From Oceanobacillus rekensis (GTDB lineage: Bacteria; Bacillota; Bacilli; Bacillales; Amphibacillaceae): 64,000 nt of DNA. Shown piece by piece: positions 34,856 through 42,761 of the stretch. Below the pieces are notes generated by a model. The model saw only the letters and a list, made by a program, of their open reading frames with translations. It searched no databases and had not been told where the DNA came from. Every line of letters starts with the position of its first letter. The stretch's first letter is position 1. The translations under genes were made by a program, and so were the position numbers. The stretch covers positions 436,223 through 500,222 of the forward strand of contig NZ_MTBQ01000002.1 in NCBI RefSeq assembly GCF_002153375.1, given 5' to 3'.

Positions 34856-35014
34856 ATGGTAGAACAAGAGAAATATAAATCGATGCTGCGGCGAATGATT
34901 GATGAAACAGAAAAGCAAAATATTCATTCGTCTGAAGAGCTGATAAAAATGTTAATCAATGAGTTATCAGGTAATAAAAGTTTGGAAAAATATTCGCAAA
35001 CGATGGCAAAATAA
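34856..35014 (+). CDS. Small helical protein, possible SinI-like antagonist
   Basis: A 52-residue charged protein, MVEQEKYKSMLRRMIDETEK, then QNIHSSEELIKMLINELSGN. AAGAGGTGGTTAGAAA precedes the ATG and a good terminator follows, so it is likely a real monocistronic gene. The spacing of MIDETEKQNI and SSEELIKMLIN resembles the helix-hook of SinI (xxLMxEAKxxNISPEEIRKYL), but the tryptophan is missing and similarity is weak. Two SinR-type sites precede it. I do not recognise the family; a link with SinR is a hypothesis. Confidence 0.6.
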   Translation: MVEQEKYKSMLRRMIDETEKQNIHSSEELIKMLINELSGNKSLEKYSQTMAK

Positions 35015-35044
35015 ACTGCATTCCTATTAGGATGCAGTTTTTTA
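35013..35044. terminator. Terminator between small ORF and yvyE
   Basis: AACTGCA/TGCAGTT and TCCT/AGGA form a stem with one bulge, followed by TTTTTT. It lies between convergent genes and may serve both. Confidence 0.85.
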
Positions 35045-35695
35045 TTAATTGTCATCGGCCCGACTAAAGTCACTTTCAATATATTTCGGTTCTATTTTCT
35101 TTATTTCTGCTTGATCATTTGTTAAGTCTACAATCCAATTTTGGAATGGATTTTCTTCCCCATCTTTTACAAAAACAATAAATTCAACTTTCTCCAAATA
35201 GTTAACTGTTTCCAGGATATGATCCGAATTACGTAAAACATTTTCCAGTTTACCTAAAAGGCTGTAATCAACAGTTATGGAGAAACCTTGCATGAGTTGC
35301 CTTATTACAACACCTGTTGTTTTTATAGCCTGGGATGTTGTGCTTCCATATGCGCGAATTAGTCCGCCGGCACCAAGCTTGATTCCGCCAAAATATCTTG
35401 TAACAACGACTGCGGTATCTTTGAGGTGTTGTTTCTTAAGAACTTCAAGCATTGGAACTCCAGCAGTACCAGTTGGTTCCCCATCATCATTTGCCTTTTG
35501 AATTTGGTCATTTTCGCCGATAATATAGGCAGAGCAATTATGGGTGGCATCATGATGTTTCTTCTTTATTTCCTGGATGAAATTCTGTGCTTCCACTTCC
35601 GTTTCAACCCGCTTTACATAGCCGATAAATCGGGACTTCTGGATAATTATTTGGTCGTTACCTTCTTTTTTTACTGTATAATAGTTATTGAGCAT
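35045..35695 (-). CDS. yvyE: YigZ/IMPACT family protein YvyE
   Basis: A 216-residue protein, the normal length for YvyE. It has KSRFIGYVKRV near residue 20, then HNCSAYIIGEN, DDGEPTGTAGVPMLEVL and TRYFGGIKLGAGGLIRAYG: the UPF0029 core. The C-terminal ferredoxin-like domain is also present. The family is linked to translation control in eukaryotes, but the bacterial role is not settled. The ATG at 35695 follows GAGGTGATAAAATCAAC; the frame is open 29 codons further without a site. It is divergent from degS, as in B. subtilis. Confidence 0.9.
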   Translation of the reverse strand: MLNNYYTVKKEGNDQIIIQKSRFIGYVKRVETEVEAQNFIQEIKKKHHDATHNCSAYIIGENDQIQKANDDGEPTGTAGVPMLEVLKKQHLKDTAVVVTRYFGGIKLGAGGLIRAYGSTTSQAIKTTGVVIRQLMQGFSITVDYSLLGKLENVLRNSDHILETVNYLEKVEFIVFVKDGEENPFQNWIVDLTNDQAEIKKIEPKYIESDFSRADDN

Positions 35696-35877
35696 GTTGA
35701 TTTTATCACCTCGAACGCACATTATAGTATATAAATAGTTTATTTGATTCATATAAAGAAAAGAGTTCATGAAAATATCCAAATAAGGAAAAATTTTACT
35801 GAATATAAGGAGAAGACCCCATTAAAAAAATAAATAGTTACGTACTATTATAACATAACATAGGTTGGTGAATAGCT

Positions 35878-37017
35878 ATGGCAGTAAAGATAAGTGAGAA
35901 GGCTTTGGACCACGTTATTGATGAAATGGTTGAAGTTGTCGAAAATAGTAAGGATGAGATCTTCAATATTAGTGAAGAAGCTCGTAAAGAACATGAGCAT
36001 CTTGTTATCGAACTGAAAGAAACAAAGGTAAAGGTCCTCCAGCATATTGAAAATGGGGACCAGCTTGAAGAAAAAGTACGTTATTCACGAAAGCGATTGG
36101 CAAAAGTAAGTAAATACTTTGATCAATATTCTGAAGCAGATATACGTGAGGTATATGAAAGTACGCATCTTATGCAAACAAATCTTGCAATACTACGTCA
36201 AGAAGAAAAAGCATTGCGTGAAAAACGAGATGAATTGGAAAGAAGATTAATAACATTGTCGCAAACCATCGATCGGGCCGAGGGATTGGCCGGAAAAATT
36301 TCCGTCATTCTCACTTACTTGCAAGATGATTTTCGTCAAGTTAATGAAATGATTGAAAGTGCAAAAGAGAAACAGGAATTTGGATTGAAAATTATTGAGG
36401 CACAGGAAGATGAACGCAGGAAGATATCGAGAGAAATACACGATGGACCTGCACAAATGCTCGCCAATATTTTACTCCGCTCTGAAATTGTAGAACGAAC
36501 GATTCGTACTTGTACTGTTGATGAAGCGATAGCTGAAATCAAAAGTGTCAGGGAAATGGTTCGTTCATCCTTATATGAAGTCAGAAGAATTATATATGAT
36601 CTGAGACCGATGGCTTTGGATGACCTAGGTCTTATACCAACAATAAAAAAATACGTGGACAATCTATCTGATTTTAATAAAAAAACGATCGAGTTCACTG
36701 TTTTAGGTGAAGATAAGCGTCTCAATCAGAAATATGAAGTAGCCTTTTTTCGGTTGATGCAAGAATCCATTCAAAATGCAATCAAACATGGTAAAGCAAG
36801 TCTGATACAAGTGAAATTGGAGATATGTGGAAGTAACCTGACAATGGTCATTAAGGATAATGGTAAAGGGTTCGATATGAATATAAAAAAAGATAAATCA
36901 TTTGGTTTAATTGGTATGAGAGAGCGAGTGGAAATGCTTGATGGTCAACTGAATATAAAATCTTCTCTTGGAAAAGGGACAGCAATTATAATAAAAGTTC
37001 CATATTCGACGGCATAA
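35878..37017 (+). CDS. degS: Sensor histidine kinase DegS
   Basis: A 379-residue cytoplasmic kinase without membrane segments. The N-terminal half is a long coiled coil. EDERRKISREIHDGPAQMLA carries phospho-accepting His188 of the HisKA_3 type. The ATPase domain has QESIQNAIKHGKAS (N box) and IKDNGKGFDM (G1). DegS phosphorylates DegU, which controls exoenzymes, motility, competence and matrix genes. Two-gene order with degU is conserved. Confidence 0.93.
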   Translation: MAVKISEKALDHVIDEMVEVVENSKDEIFNISEEARKEHEHLVIELKETKVKVLQHIENGDQLEEKVRYSRKRLAKVSKYFDQYSEADIREVYESTHLMQTNLAILRQEEKALREKRDELERRLITLSQTIDRAEGLAGKISVILTYLQDDFRQVNEMIESAKEKQEFGLKIIEAQEDERRKISREIHDGPAQMLANILLRSEIVERTIRTCTVDEAIAEIKSVREMVRSSLYEVRRIIYDLRPMALDDLGLIPTIKKYVDNLSDFNKKTIEFTVLGEDKRLNQKYEVAFFRLMQESIQNAIKHGKASLIQVKLEICGSNLTMVIKDNGKGFDMNIKKDKSFGLIGMRERVEMLDGQLNIKSSLGKGTAIIIKVPYSTA

Positions 37018-37202
37018 GTATATAATAGTTTAATATACTTCTTAGCAAATTTGACTTATGGCAAAGCATTAACTGTAAGTCTTCATTGCACTATATTTAT
37101 TACATGTAAGAAGTTATTTTTCTATCAGTGTTAAAAATTAGAGAGAAAGATATAAATAAATGGGTCAATACTAGTAATAGTAAGCGGGAGGAAGATTGGT
37201 CG

Positions 37203-37895
37203 ATGAATACAGAGAAAGAAATTCGTATTGTTTTAATAGATGATCATAAATTATTTCGCGAAGGGGTAAAGCGTATTTTGGAATTTGAACCATCATTCAA
37301 CGTCGTTGCTGAGGGTGATGATGGGTCTGTTGCATCCAAACTGGTAAAGGAAAATGAGCCGGACGTTGTTTTAATGGATATTAATATGCCAGAACTCAAT
37401 GGTGTACAGGCGACTACTGACTTGGTCAGATATTTTCCAAATTCAAAAGTAATCATTCTTTCGATACATGATGATGAAAGTTATGTGACCCATGCACTGA
37501 AGACTGGTGCGCAAGGATACTTGCTGAAAGAAATGGATTCTGATTCATTGATTGAAGCAATTAAAGTAGTTAGTGATGGTGGGTCCTATTTACATCCGAA
37601 AATAACACATAATCTCGTGAAAGAATATCGTCGCCTTGCTAAAGAGAATTCATCAAGTATCGCTGACAAAGGAATCGAATACCGCAAACCGCTTCATTTG
37701 CTGACAAAGCGTGAATGTCAGGTTTTACAACTTTTGGCGGATGGGAAAAGTAACCGTGCAGTAGCAGAAACTTTATACATTAGTGAAAAAACAGTGAAGA
37801 ACCATGTCAGCAATATTTTGCAGAAAATGAATGTTAATGACCGTACACAAGCAGTTGTATCGGCAATCCGCAAAGGCTGGGTAGAAGTAATTTAA
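37203..37895 (+). CDS. degU: Response regulator DegU
   Basis: A 230-residue NarL/FixJ-type regulator. The receiver domain has VLIDDH, the phospho-acceptor Asp59 in VLMDINMPE and a lysine in LLKEMD. The C-terminal helix-turn-helix reads [20 protein letters not shown] then [13 protein letters not shown]. The protein is closely similar to B. subtilis DegU. AAGCGGGAGGAAGATTGGTCG precedes the ATG; an upstream extension of 25 codons is rejected. It is 185 bases after degS, so it may have its own promoter, as in B. subtilis. DegU affects matrix genes, linking it to the fibre locus upstream. Confidence 0.95.
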   Translation: MNTEKEIRIVLIDDHKLFREGVKRILEFEPSFNVVAEGDDGSVASKLVKENEPDVVLMDINMPELNGVQATTDLVRYFPNSKVIILSIHDDESYVTHALKTGAQGYLLKEMDSDSLIEAIKVVSDGGSYLHPKITHNLVKEYRRLAKENSSSIADKGIEYRKPLHLLTKRECQVLQLLADGKSNRAVAETLYISEKTVKNHVSNILQKMNVNDRTQAVVSAIRKGWVEVI

Positions 37896-37903
37896 TAAAT
37901 TTA

Positions 37904-37939
37904 AAAATACGCTAGTGTCGTCGTACATTAGCGTATTTT
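37904..37939 (+). terminator. Terminator of degSU
   Basis: AAAATACGCTA and TAGCGTATTTT pair perfectly over 11 bases. Confidence 0.85.
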
Positions 37940-38038
37940 CCTTTTGGGATGAATTCACGCGATTATAGGTGATTTTTTCATAGTCTTCATGTAAAATAAA
38001 TGAACATATTGTGAAATTAATTAGAGGAGAAGATATTC

Positions 38039-38881
38039 ATGAAGCTTGCTGTAATGACAGATAGCACAGCATATATCCCCGCTGATATAAGGGACAAACA
38101 TAATATACATATGGTTCCCCTCAGTGTAAACTTTAAAAATCACTCCTATGAGGAAGAAATAGATATCACATCAGACCAATTTTATGAAAAAGTAAGAGAA
38201 ACAAAAGAACTGCCTACCACTTCACAGCCGTCCATCGGTTATTTAACTACAAAATTGAAAGAGCTTGCAATGGATTTCGATGCCGTCATATCTGTTCACC
38301 TGTCAAGTGGGATTAGTGGAACATACCAGACAGTATTAACAGCAGGCGAGATGGTTGAAGACATTGATGTTTATGCCTATGATTCAGAAATGAGTTGTAT
38401 GGCGCAAGGTTTTTATGCGCTGGAAGCGGCTTTAATGGCAGCAACGGGGAAGACTGCTGAAGAAGTTCTTTTGCGGTTGGATGAAATGAAACAAAGTATG
38501 GATGCTTACTTTATGGTAGATGATCTTACCAACTTGCAGCGTGGAGGACGTTTGAGCGGTGCACAGGCATTGGTTGGCAGTCTCTTGCAAGTGAAGCCAA
38601 TTCTTCACTTTTCGGATAAGCTAATTGTTCCATTAGAAAAAATCCGAACTAGAAAAAAGGCGATACATCGTATTGTTGGATTACTGGAAGCTGATGCTGA
38701 AAAAGGCAACGAACTGCGCGTTGCATTTATTCATGGAAATGATGAAACAGCCGCCGTCGAACTCCAAAGTAATTTTCTGAGGAAATATCCAAACATGGAA
38801 ACTTCTATCAGTTATTTTGGCCCTGTTATAGGTACCCATCTTGGAGAGGGTGCTCTCGGTATTGCCTGGTATGTAAAGTAG
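38039..38881 (+). CDS. degV: DegV family fatty-acid-binding protein
   Basis: A 280-residue protein of the DegV fold. AVMTDSTAYIP at the start, LPTTSQPSIG, and HLSSGISGTYQT are the conserved ligand-contact segments; NLQRGGRLSGAQALVGSLLQ is in the second half. DegV proteins bind a fatty acid, and FakB relatives hand it to the FakA kinase. The gene follows degU as in B. subtilis. TTAGAGGAGAAGATATTC precedes the ATG. Confidence 0.92.
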   Translation: MKLAVMTDSTAYIPADIRDKHNIHMVPLSVNFKNHSYEEEIDITSDQFYEKVRETKELPTTSQPSIGYLTTKLKELAMDFDAVISVHLSSGISGTYQTVLTAGEMVEDIDVYAYDSEMSCMAQGFYALEAALMAATGKTAEEVLLRLDEMKQSMDAYFMVDDLTNLQRGGRLSGAQALVGSLLQVKPILHFSDKLIVPLEKIRTRKKAIHRIVGLLEADAEKGNELRVAFIHGNDETAAVELQSNFLRKYPNMETSISYFGPVIGTHLGEGALGIAWYVK

Positions 38882-38950
38882 ATAGTATTTTATGATAGAT
38901 AAAGAGGAAGTATAAAATTCTAGCGCAATTAATTCTTGGACATAAATAGC

Positions 38951-39096
38951 CACGTCCAGCTCCGGCACCCAGCGACTACCGAGACTTCCTTCACCTGCGT
39001 AATCTAAATCAACATCGACTCTCTTCGTTCGTCGTGTTTCCCTTTTTCTCCTGCGGTGCAGTCCAGTCCGTTTGTCGCTACCCGGCGCCTGCACTT
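38951..39096. repeat. Repeat family C: GC-rich inverted-arm element
   Basis: This block lies in the 289-base gap between degV and comFA. GGCACCCAGCGAC near 38964-38976 and GTCGCTACCCGGCGCC at 39074-39089 are imperfect inverted arms enclosing a pyrimidine-rich interior (TCTCTTCGTTCGTCGTGTTT). Its composition differs sharply from the AT-rich flanks and no frame has a ribosome-binding site. Only one copy is seen here; I recall similar intergenic blocks from related genomes but cannot name them. Confidence 0.5.
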
Positions 39097-39170
39097 TTGT
39101 TCTTGATTATAAGTATAGCCAAGACTGGTAATCACCATAAATGAATAATTAGAAAGTGAGTGAAATATTA

Positions 39171-40589
39171 ATGCCAAGTAATGTAAATGCTCCCTTTAAC
39201 CTCAAGGAACTCTCCATTCAATATGACGGAAAACTCCTTCTTAGAAAAGAAATTCTCCTGGATGAACCTGTCTTTCAACAACTTCTATCAAGCAATTACC
39301 TCACAGAGAGAAAATCGATTATCCGTAAGAATCTAAAGTTTCAATGCCAGCGTTGCGGGAACCAGACAGCTTATTTATTTGCAAAGATCCCCTGCCAACT
39401 ATGTCATCATACACATGTATACTGTCGAAAATGTATTGAAATGGGACGAGTTAGTGAGTGTGAGATGCTCTATTATTGGACGGGGCCAACACCAAAGTGG
39501 CTCCGGCATGCGCACCCTTGTTCCTGGCAAGGTCAACTGACTTCTGTACAACGGCAGGCTGCTGAGCGAATTGTAGCGGCAATTCGAAACAAAGAGTCTG
39601 AACTACTGGTTTGGGCAGTTTGTGGGGCCGGGAAAACAGAAATGCTTTTTCTTGGAATTACTGAAGCATTACAGCATGGGAAGCGTATTTGTTTGGCAAC
39701 CCCTCGGGCAGATGTTGTCCGCGAACTGCTACCTCGCCTGCAAAAGGCTTTTTCCACTGTTTCCATCCAAGCATTACATGGTGGAAGTGGGGACAAACAT
39801 GGAACAGCACAACTGATGCTTGCGACAACCCATCAGTTACTCCGTTATCAGAATGCATTTGATGTCATCATTATAGATGAAATCGATGCTTTTCCATACC
39901 ATGCAGATCCATCGCTTCCATTTGCATCTAACCGAGCTAAAAAAGCAGAGAGCACTACCATCTACTTAACTGCCACTCCAAGGAAACAACAGAAAGAATT
40001 AATCCGCCGTAAAAAACTCTCACATATTTTCGTTCCCATTCGATTTCATGGCCAGCCATTACCTGTACCAAAAAAGATTCTAAGTCACGGACTAAAACGT
40101 GACCTTCATAACCACCTTCCACCAGCTGCTTTTTTGAAATGGGTAAACGTACGTAAAAACCCAAATAGACAACTACTGATTTTTGTGCCTTCCATCCTAC
40201 TTGCTGAAAAAATAAAGCCCGTGTTAGCCATTAAGCTAAAAAAAGCTGGAGTTCTCAAATCAAAAGAAAAGCTGCAATCTGTACACGCCTCAGATCCGGA
40301 CAGAGAAAGTAAAGTTCAAGCATTCAGGGAAAGGGATACATTTATCCTGATTACAACAACGATTCTTGAAAGAGGGGTAACATTTCCATCCGTTGATGTC
40401 GCTATCTTTGATGCGGGTCATGATGTTTTTGATGAAGCAGCACTTGTTCAAATCGCTGGGCGTGCTGGCAGAAGTCCGAATGATCCAACAGGAGAAGTTT
40501 TATTTTTCCATAATGGTAAAACAGAGGCAATGGTACAAGCAATTGATTCGATTAAGTCCATGAATAAGCGGGGAGGGTTTTCAAAATGA
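39171..40589 (+). CDS. comFA: Competence DNA helicase ComFA
   Basis: A 472-residue superfamily 2 helicase. A four-cysteine zinc motif comes first (FQCQRCGNQTAY, IPCQLCHH, YCRKCIEMG). Then come Walker A AVCGAGKTE, DEAD-type IIDEID, TATP in motif III, and the C-terminal motif QIAGRAGRSP. ComFA pulls single-stranded DNA through ComEC during uptake. The start is uncertain: ATG at 39171 is preferred, with a GTG at 39156 as alternative. comFC overlaps by four bases. comFB, present in B. subtilis, is missing. Confidence 0.92.
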   Translation: MPSNVNAPFNLKELSIQYDGKLLLRKEILLDEPVFQQLLSSNYLTERKSIIRKNLKFQCQRCGNQTAYLFAKIPCQLCHHTHVYCRKCIEMGRVSECEMLYYWTGPTPKWLRHAHPCSWQGQLTSVQRQAAERIVAAIRNKESELLVWAVCGAGKTEMLFLGITEALQHGKRICLATPRADVVRELLPRLQKAFSTVSIQALHGGSGDKHGTAQLMLATTHQLLRYQNAFDVIIIDEIDAFPYHADPSLPFASNRAKKAESTTIYLTATPRKQQKELIRRKKLSHIFVPIRFHGQPLPVPKKILSHGLKRDLHNHLPPAAFLKWVNVRKNPNRQLLIFVPSILLAEKIKPVLAIKLKKAGVLKSKEKLQSVHASDPDRESKVQAFRERDTFILITTTILERGVTFPSVDVAIFDAGHDVFDEAALVQIAGRAGRSPNDPTGEVLFFHNGKTEAMVQAIDSIKSMNKRGGFSK

Positions 40590-41266
40590 ATTGTCTATGG
40601 TGTTACAATGAGATTATCCCTGAGATTACGTGGACCAATTTGTTTCAGTTGGATAAACCAAAGCCTGTTTGTAATAGTTGCGCAGATAAACTAGAACAAT
40701 TACAGGGAGACCGTTGTATTAAATGCAGCCGCCAAACAGATGCAGAAATATGTTCGGACTGTCAGTGGTGGAAAGCAAACCAGGAAACAGATCCACTTGA
40801 ATTCAACTATTCGGTATTTGCTTATAATGAACTGATGCAGGAAATAATTGCAAAGTGGAAATACCGAGGGGATTATGCGCTTTGTGGAATTTTTAAAACG
40901 TATCTAGAAGATGCATTTCAAGAGCGGTTTTCTAAGTTAAAGCGAGAAATTGTCGTGGTGCCTATTCCATTAAGTAAAGAACGAGCAAAGGAAAGAGGTT
41001 TTAACCAGGCAAAAGCATTGGCGGAGTTTTTGCCTACCAAATGTACAGATATTCTGTTACGGAAACATGGCGAGAAACAGTCAAAGAAAACGAGAATGGA
41101 AAGGATCGATACTGAAAATCCTTTTATCCTGGAAAATCCGATTAACAAACCAGTCATTCTTGTCGATGATATATATACAACCGGAACAACATTACGTCAT
41201 GCTGCAGACTTATTGAAAAATCAGGGATGTCCAGCAATTTACGGGTTGACGTTGATTCGGGGTTGA
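40586..41266 (+). CDS. comFC: ComFC, amidophosphoribosyltransferase-like competence protein
   Basis: A 226-residue protein. The N-terminal zinc module has CLWCYNEI, VCNSCADKL, RCIKCSRQ and ICSDCQWW. The C-terminal phosphoribosyltransferase domain has the PRPP loop VILVDDIYTTGTT. ComFC is needed for transformation and binds DNA. The start overlaps the comFA stop (ATGA), so translation is coupled. Confidence 0.92.
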   Translation: MNCLWCYNEIIPEITWTNLFQLDKPKPVCNSCADKLEQLQGDRCIKCSRQTDAEICSDCQWWKANQETDPLEFNYSVFAYNELMQEIIAKWKYRGDYALCGIFKTYLEDAFQERFSKLKREIVVVPIPLSKERAKERGFNQAKALAEFLPTKCTDILLRKHGEKQSKKTRMERIDTENPFILENPINKPVILVDDIYTTGTTLRHAADLLKNQGCPAIYGLTLIRG

Positions 41267-41288
41267 TGATCAATATGGTGTAATAGGA

Positions 41289-41374
41289 TGTTCAAAAAGT
41301 CCGGTAAAACTGACAAGCTATAGGACGCCTGCGCACTTAACGACCACGGTCCTTTTTTACCTGATCTTTGAACA
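41289..41374. repeat. Repeat family B, copy 1: TGTTCAAA inverted-end element
   Basis: An 86-base element bounded by TGTTCAAAAAGTCCGGTAAA and the imperfect inverse TTTTTTACCTGATCTTTGAA plus CA. Its left end is identical to that of 50674-50826 over 20 bases. It lies between comFC and yvyF and encodes nothing. Confidence 0.7.
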
Positions 41375-41407
41375 TTTATTATAATTAATAGAAAGAGGGA
41401 AAATCCC

Positions 41408-41833
41408 ATGGCCGAACTAGCAAACTGCAACCGCTGTGATGCAGTTTTTGTAAAAGGATTACGTGATATATGTCAAAATTGCTATAATGAAGAGGAAGCA
41501 GCATTTCAAAAAGTTAATAGCTTTTTAAAGATTAGAAAAAATAGGGAAGCAACATTAATTGAGATTGTGGAAGCAACGGATATTAAAGAAACGTTAATTA
41601 CGAAATTTATCAGAGAGAAAAGACTTCATCCGACCAATTTTCCAAAACTTGCTTATCCATGTGAAAAATGCGGTGCGAATATTGTTTCAGAAAAGTTATG
41701 TATCGATTGCATGGAAGAACTGAAAAAGGAACTGGAAGAATATGAGGCATCAGAAAAACGTATAGCAGAAATGCGCACAAAAGAAGCGTCCCGCACGAAT
41801 ACGTATTATGCGATGGATAAACATAAGAAATAA
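41408..41833 (+). CDS. yvyF: Flagellar operon zinc-ribbon protein YvyF
   Basis: A 141-residue protein. ANCNRCDAVFVKGLRDICQN at the start and YPCEKCGANI..KLCIDCMEEL in the second half form two zinc modules, with a MerR-like helical middle (IEIVEATDIKETLITKFIRE). It matches YvyF/TIGR03826, always found beside flgM and flgN. Its exact role is unknown. AAAGAGGGAAAATCCC precedes the ATG. Confidence 0.85.
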   Translation: MAELANCNRCDAVFVKGLRDICQNCYNEEEAAFQKVNSFLKIRKNREATLIEIVEATDIKETLITKFIREKRLHPTNFPKLAYPCEKCGANIVSEKLCIDCMEELKKELEEYEASEKRIAEMRTKEASRTNTYYAMDKHKK

Positions 41834-41876
41834 TAGTATGAAAGTCCTCTTTTAAGGGATTCTTAGCATAAATCCT

Positions 41877-41902
41877 TAACCTTTTATATTACTGACCGAT
41901 AA
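41877..41902 (+). promoter_or_regulatory. Probable SigD promoter of flgM
   Basis: TAAC, 14 bases, then ACCGATAA, close to the SigD consensus. It lies about 55 bases ahead of flgM, where B. subtilis also has a SigD promoter. Confidence 0.6.
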
Positions 41903-41957
41903 TAAGATTAAGAGAAAGGTATGCAGATAACTTTGAATAGAAAGAGGTGAGATCCAA

Positions 41958-42215
41958 ATGAAAATTAATGGTCCAAATCAGACAAACTTCAATCCATATA
42001 AACAGCAAATACAAAAACAATCAGAAGTGAAGAAAGACATTCAAAAAGATCAAATTGAGATCTCAAGCCAGGCAAAACAGTTGCAGGAAAAGGATAAAAT
42101 AAGTGAAAAGCGAGCTTCCCATGTTCAGGAGATTAAGCAAGCAGTTGATTCTGGTTCCTATAAAGTAAACCAAGAGAAGGTTGCCCAAAAAATGCTTGAA
42201 TTTTGGTCGAAGTAA
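41958..42215 (+). CDS. flgM: Anti-sigma-D factor FlgM
   Basis: An 85-residue protein starting MKINGPNQTNFNPYKQQ with the C-terminal sigma-binding helices RASHVQEIKQAVDSGSYKVN and QEKVAQKMLEFWSK, the standard FlgM pattern. It holds SigD until the hook is complete and is then exported or degraded. AAAGAGGTGAGATCCAA precedes the ATG. flgN follows. Confidence 0.92.
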   Translation: MKINGPNQTNFNPYKQQIQKQSEVKKDIQKDQIEISSQAKQLQEKDKISEKRASHVQEIKQAVDSGSYKVNQEKVAQKMLEFWSK

Positions 42216-42246
42216 AATTTCTTACACATAAAAGGAGGACTTCAGA

Positions 42247-42732
42247 TTGACCCATGTCATGACACAATCATTAGAACAGTTAGTACGAATACATGAGGAT
42301 CTATTAGCAGTCTCCATTGATAAAACAAGTAAAGTTAAAGATGGTTCCATCGACGATTTGCAAGCTCTACTAGTAAAAGAACGTAAACTGATTCGGCTTT
42401 CTGAGCAAGCGGAAGGTAATAGACAGCATACTGTCCGAGCATGGTGTGAGAAGAACGGGATGGCATTAGAGGATGCGACAATTACGAACATTCTGCAACA
42501 TGTCACAGATAAAGCGGAACAGGTAAAAATGGAGAAGGCCGCGATCAAATTAACAGATGTGATTACAAAGTTGAAACAACAGGAACAATTAAACCAAGTT
42601 CTTATCAGTCAGTCGATGCAATTTGTCCAACTGTCATTAGATTTAATGAGTCCTACACTAAAAAGTATGAATTACGGAGCAGGTAGTGAAATGGAATCTC
42701 CCAGCCGATCTGTTTTTGATTCCAAAGCATAA
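42247..42732 (+). CDS. flgN: Flagellar chaperone FlgN
   Basis: A 161-residue helical protein. SLEQLVRIHEDLLAVSIDKT and LLVKERKLIRLSEQAEGNRQ fit the FlgN fold. It escorts the hook-filament junction proteins FlgK and FlgL, encoded next. The TTG start follows AAAGGAGGACTTCAGA. Confidence 0.88.
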   Translation: MTHVMTQSLEQLVRIHEDLLAVSIDKTSKVKDGSIDDLQALLVKERKLIRLSEQAEGNRQHTVRAWCEKNGMALEDATITNILQHVTDKAEQVKMEKAAIKLTDVITKLKQQEQLNQVLISQSMQFVQLSLDLMSPTLKSMNYGAGSEMESPSRSVFDSKA

Positions 42733-42761
42733 TGATGAAGTAATAAAAGGAGTACGCTAAA

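Noticed and set aside
38681..39094. 137-codon minus-strand frame across degV and the repeat
   Set aside because: It overlaps the well-supported degV gene and the family C repeat and has no start signal.
40586..40592. Possible comFB remnant between comFA and comFC
   Set aside because: comFA and comFC overlap by four bases, so there is no space for a remnant; the gene is simply absent.
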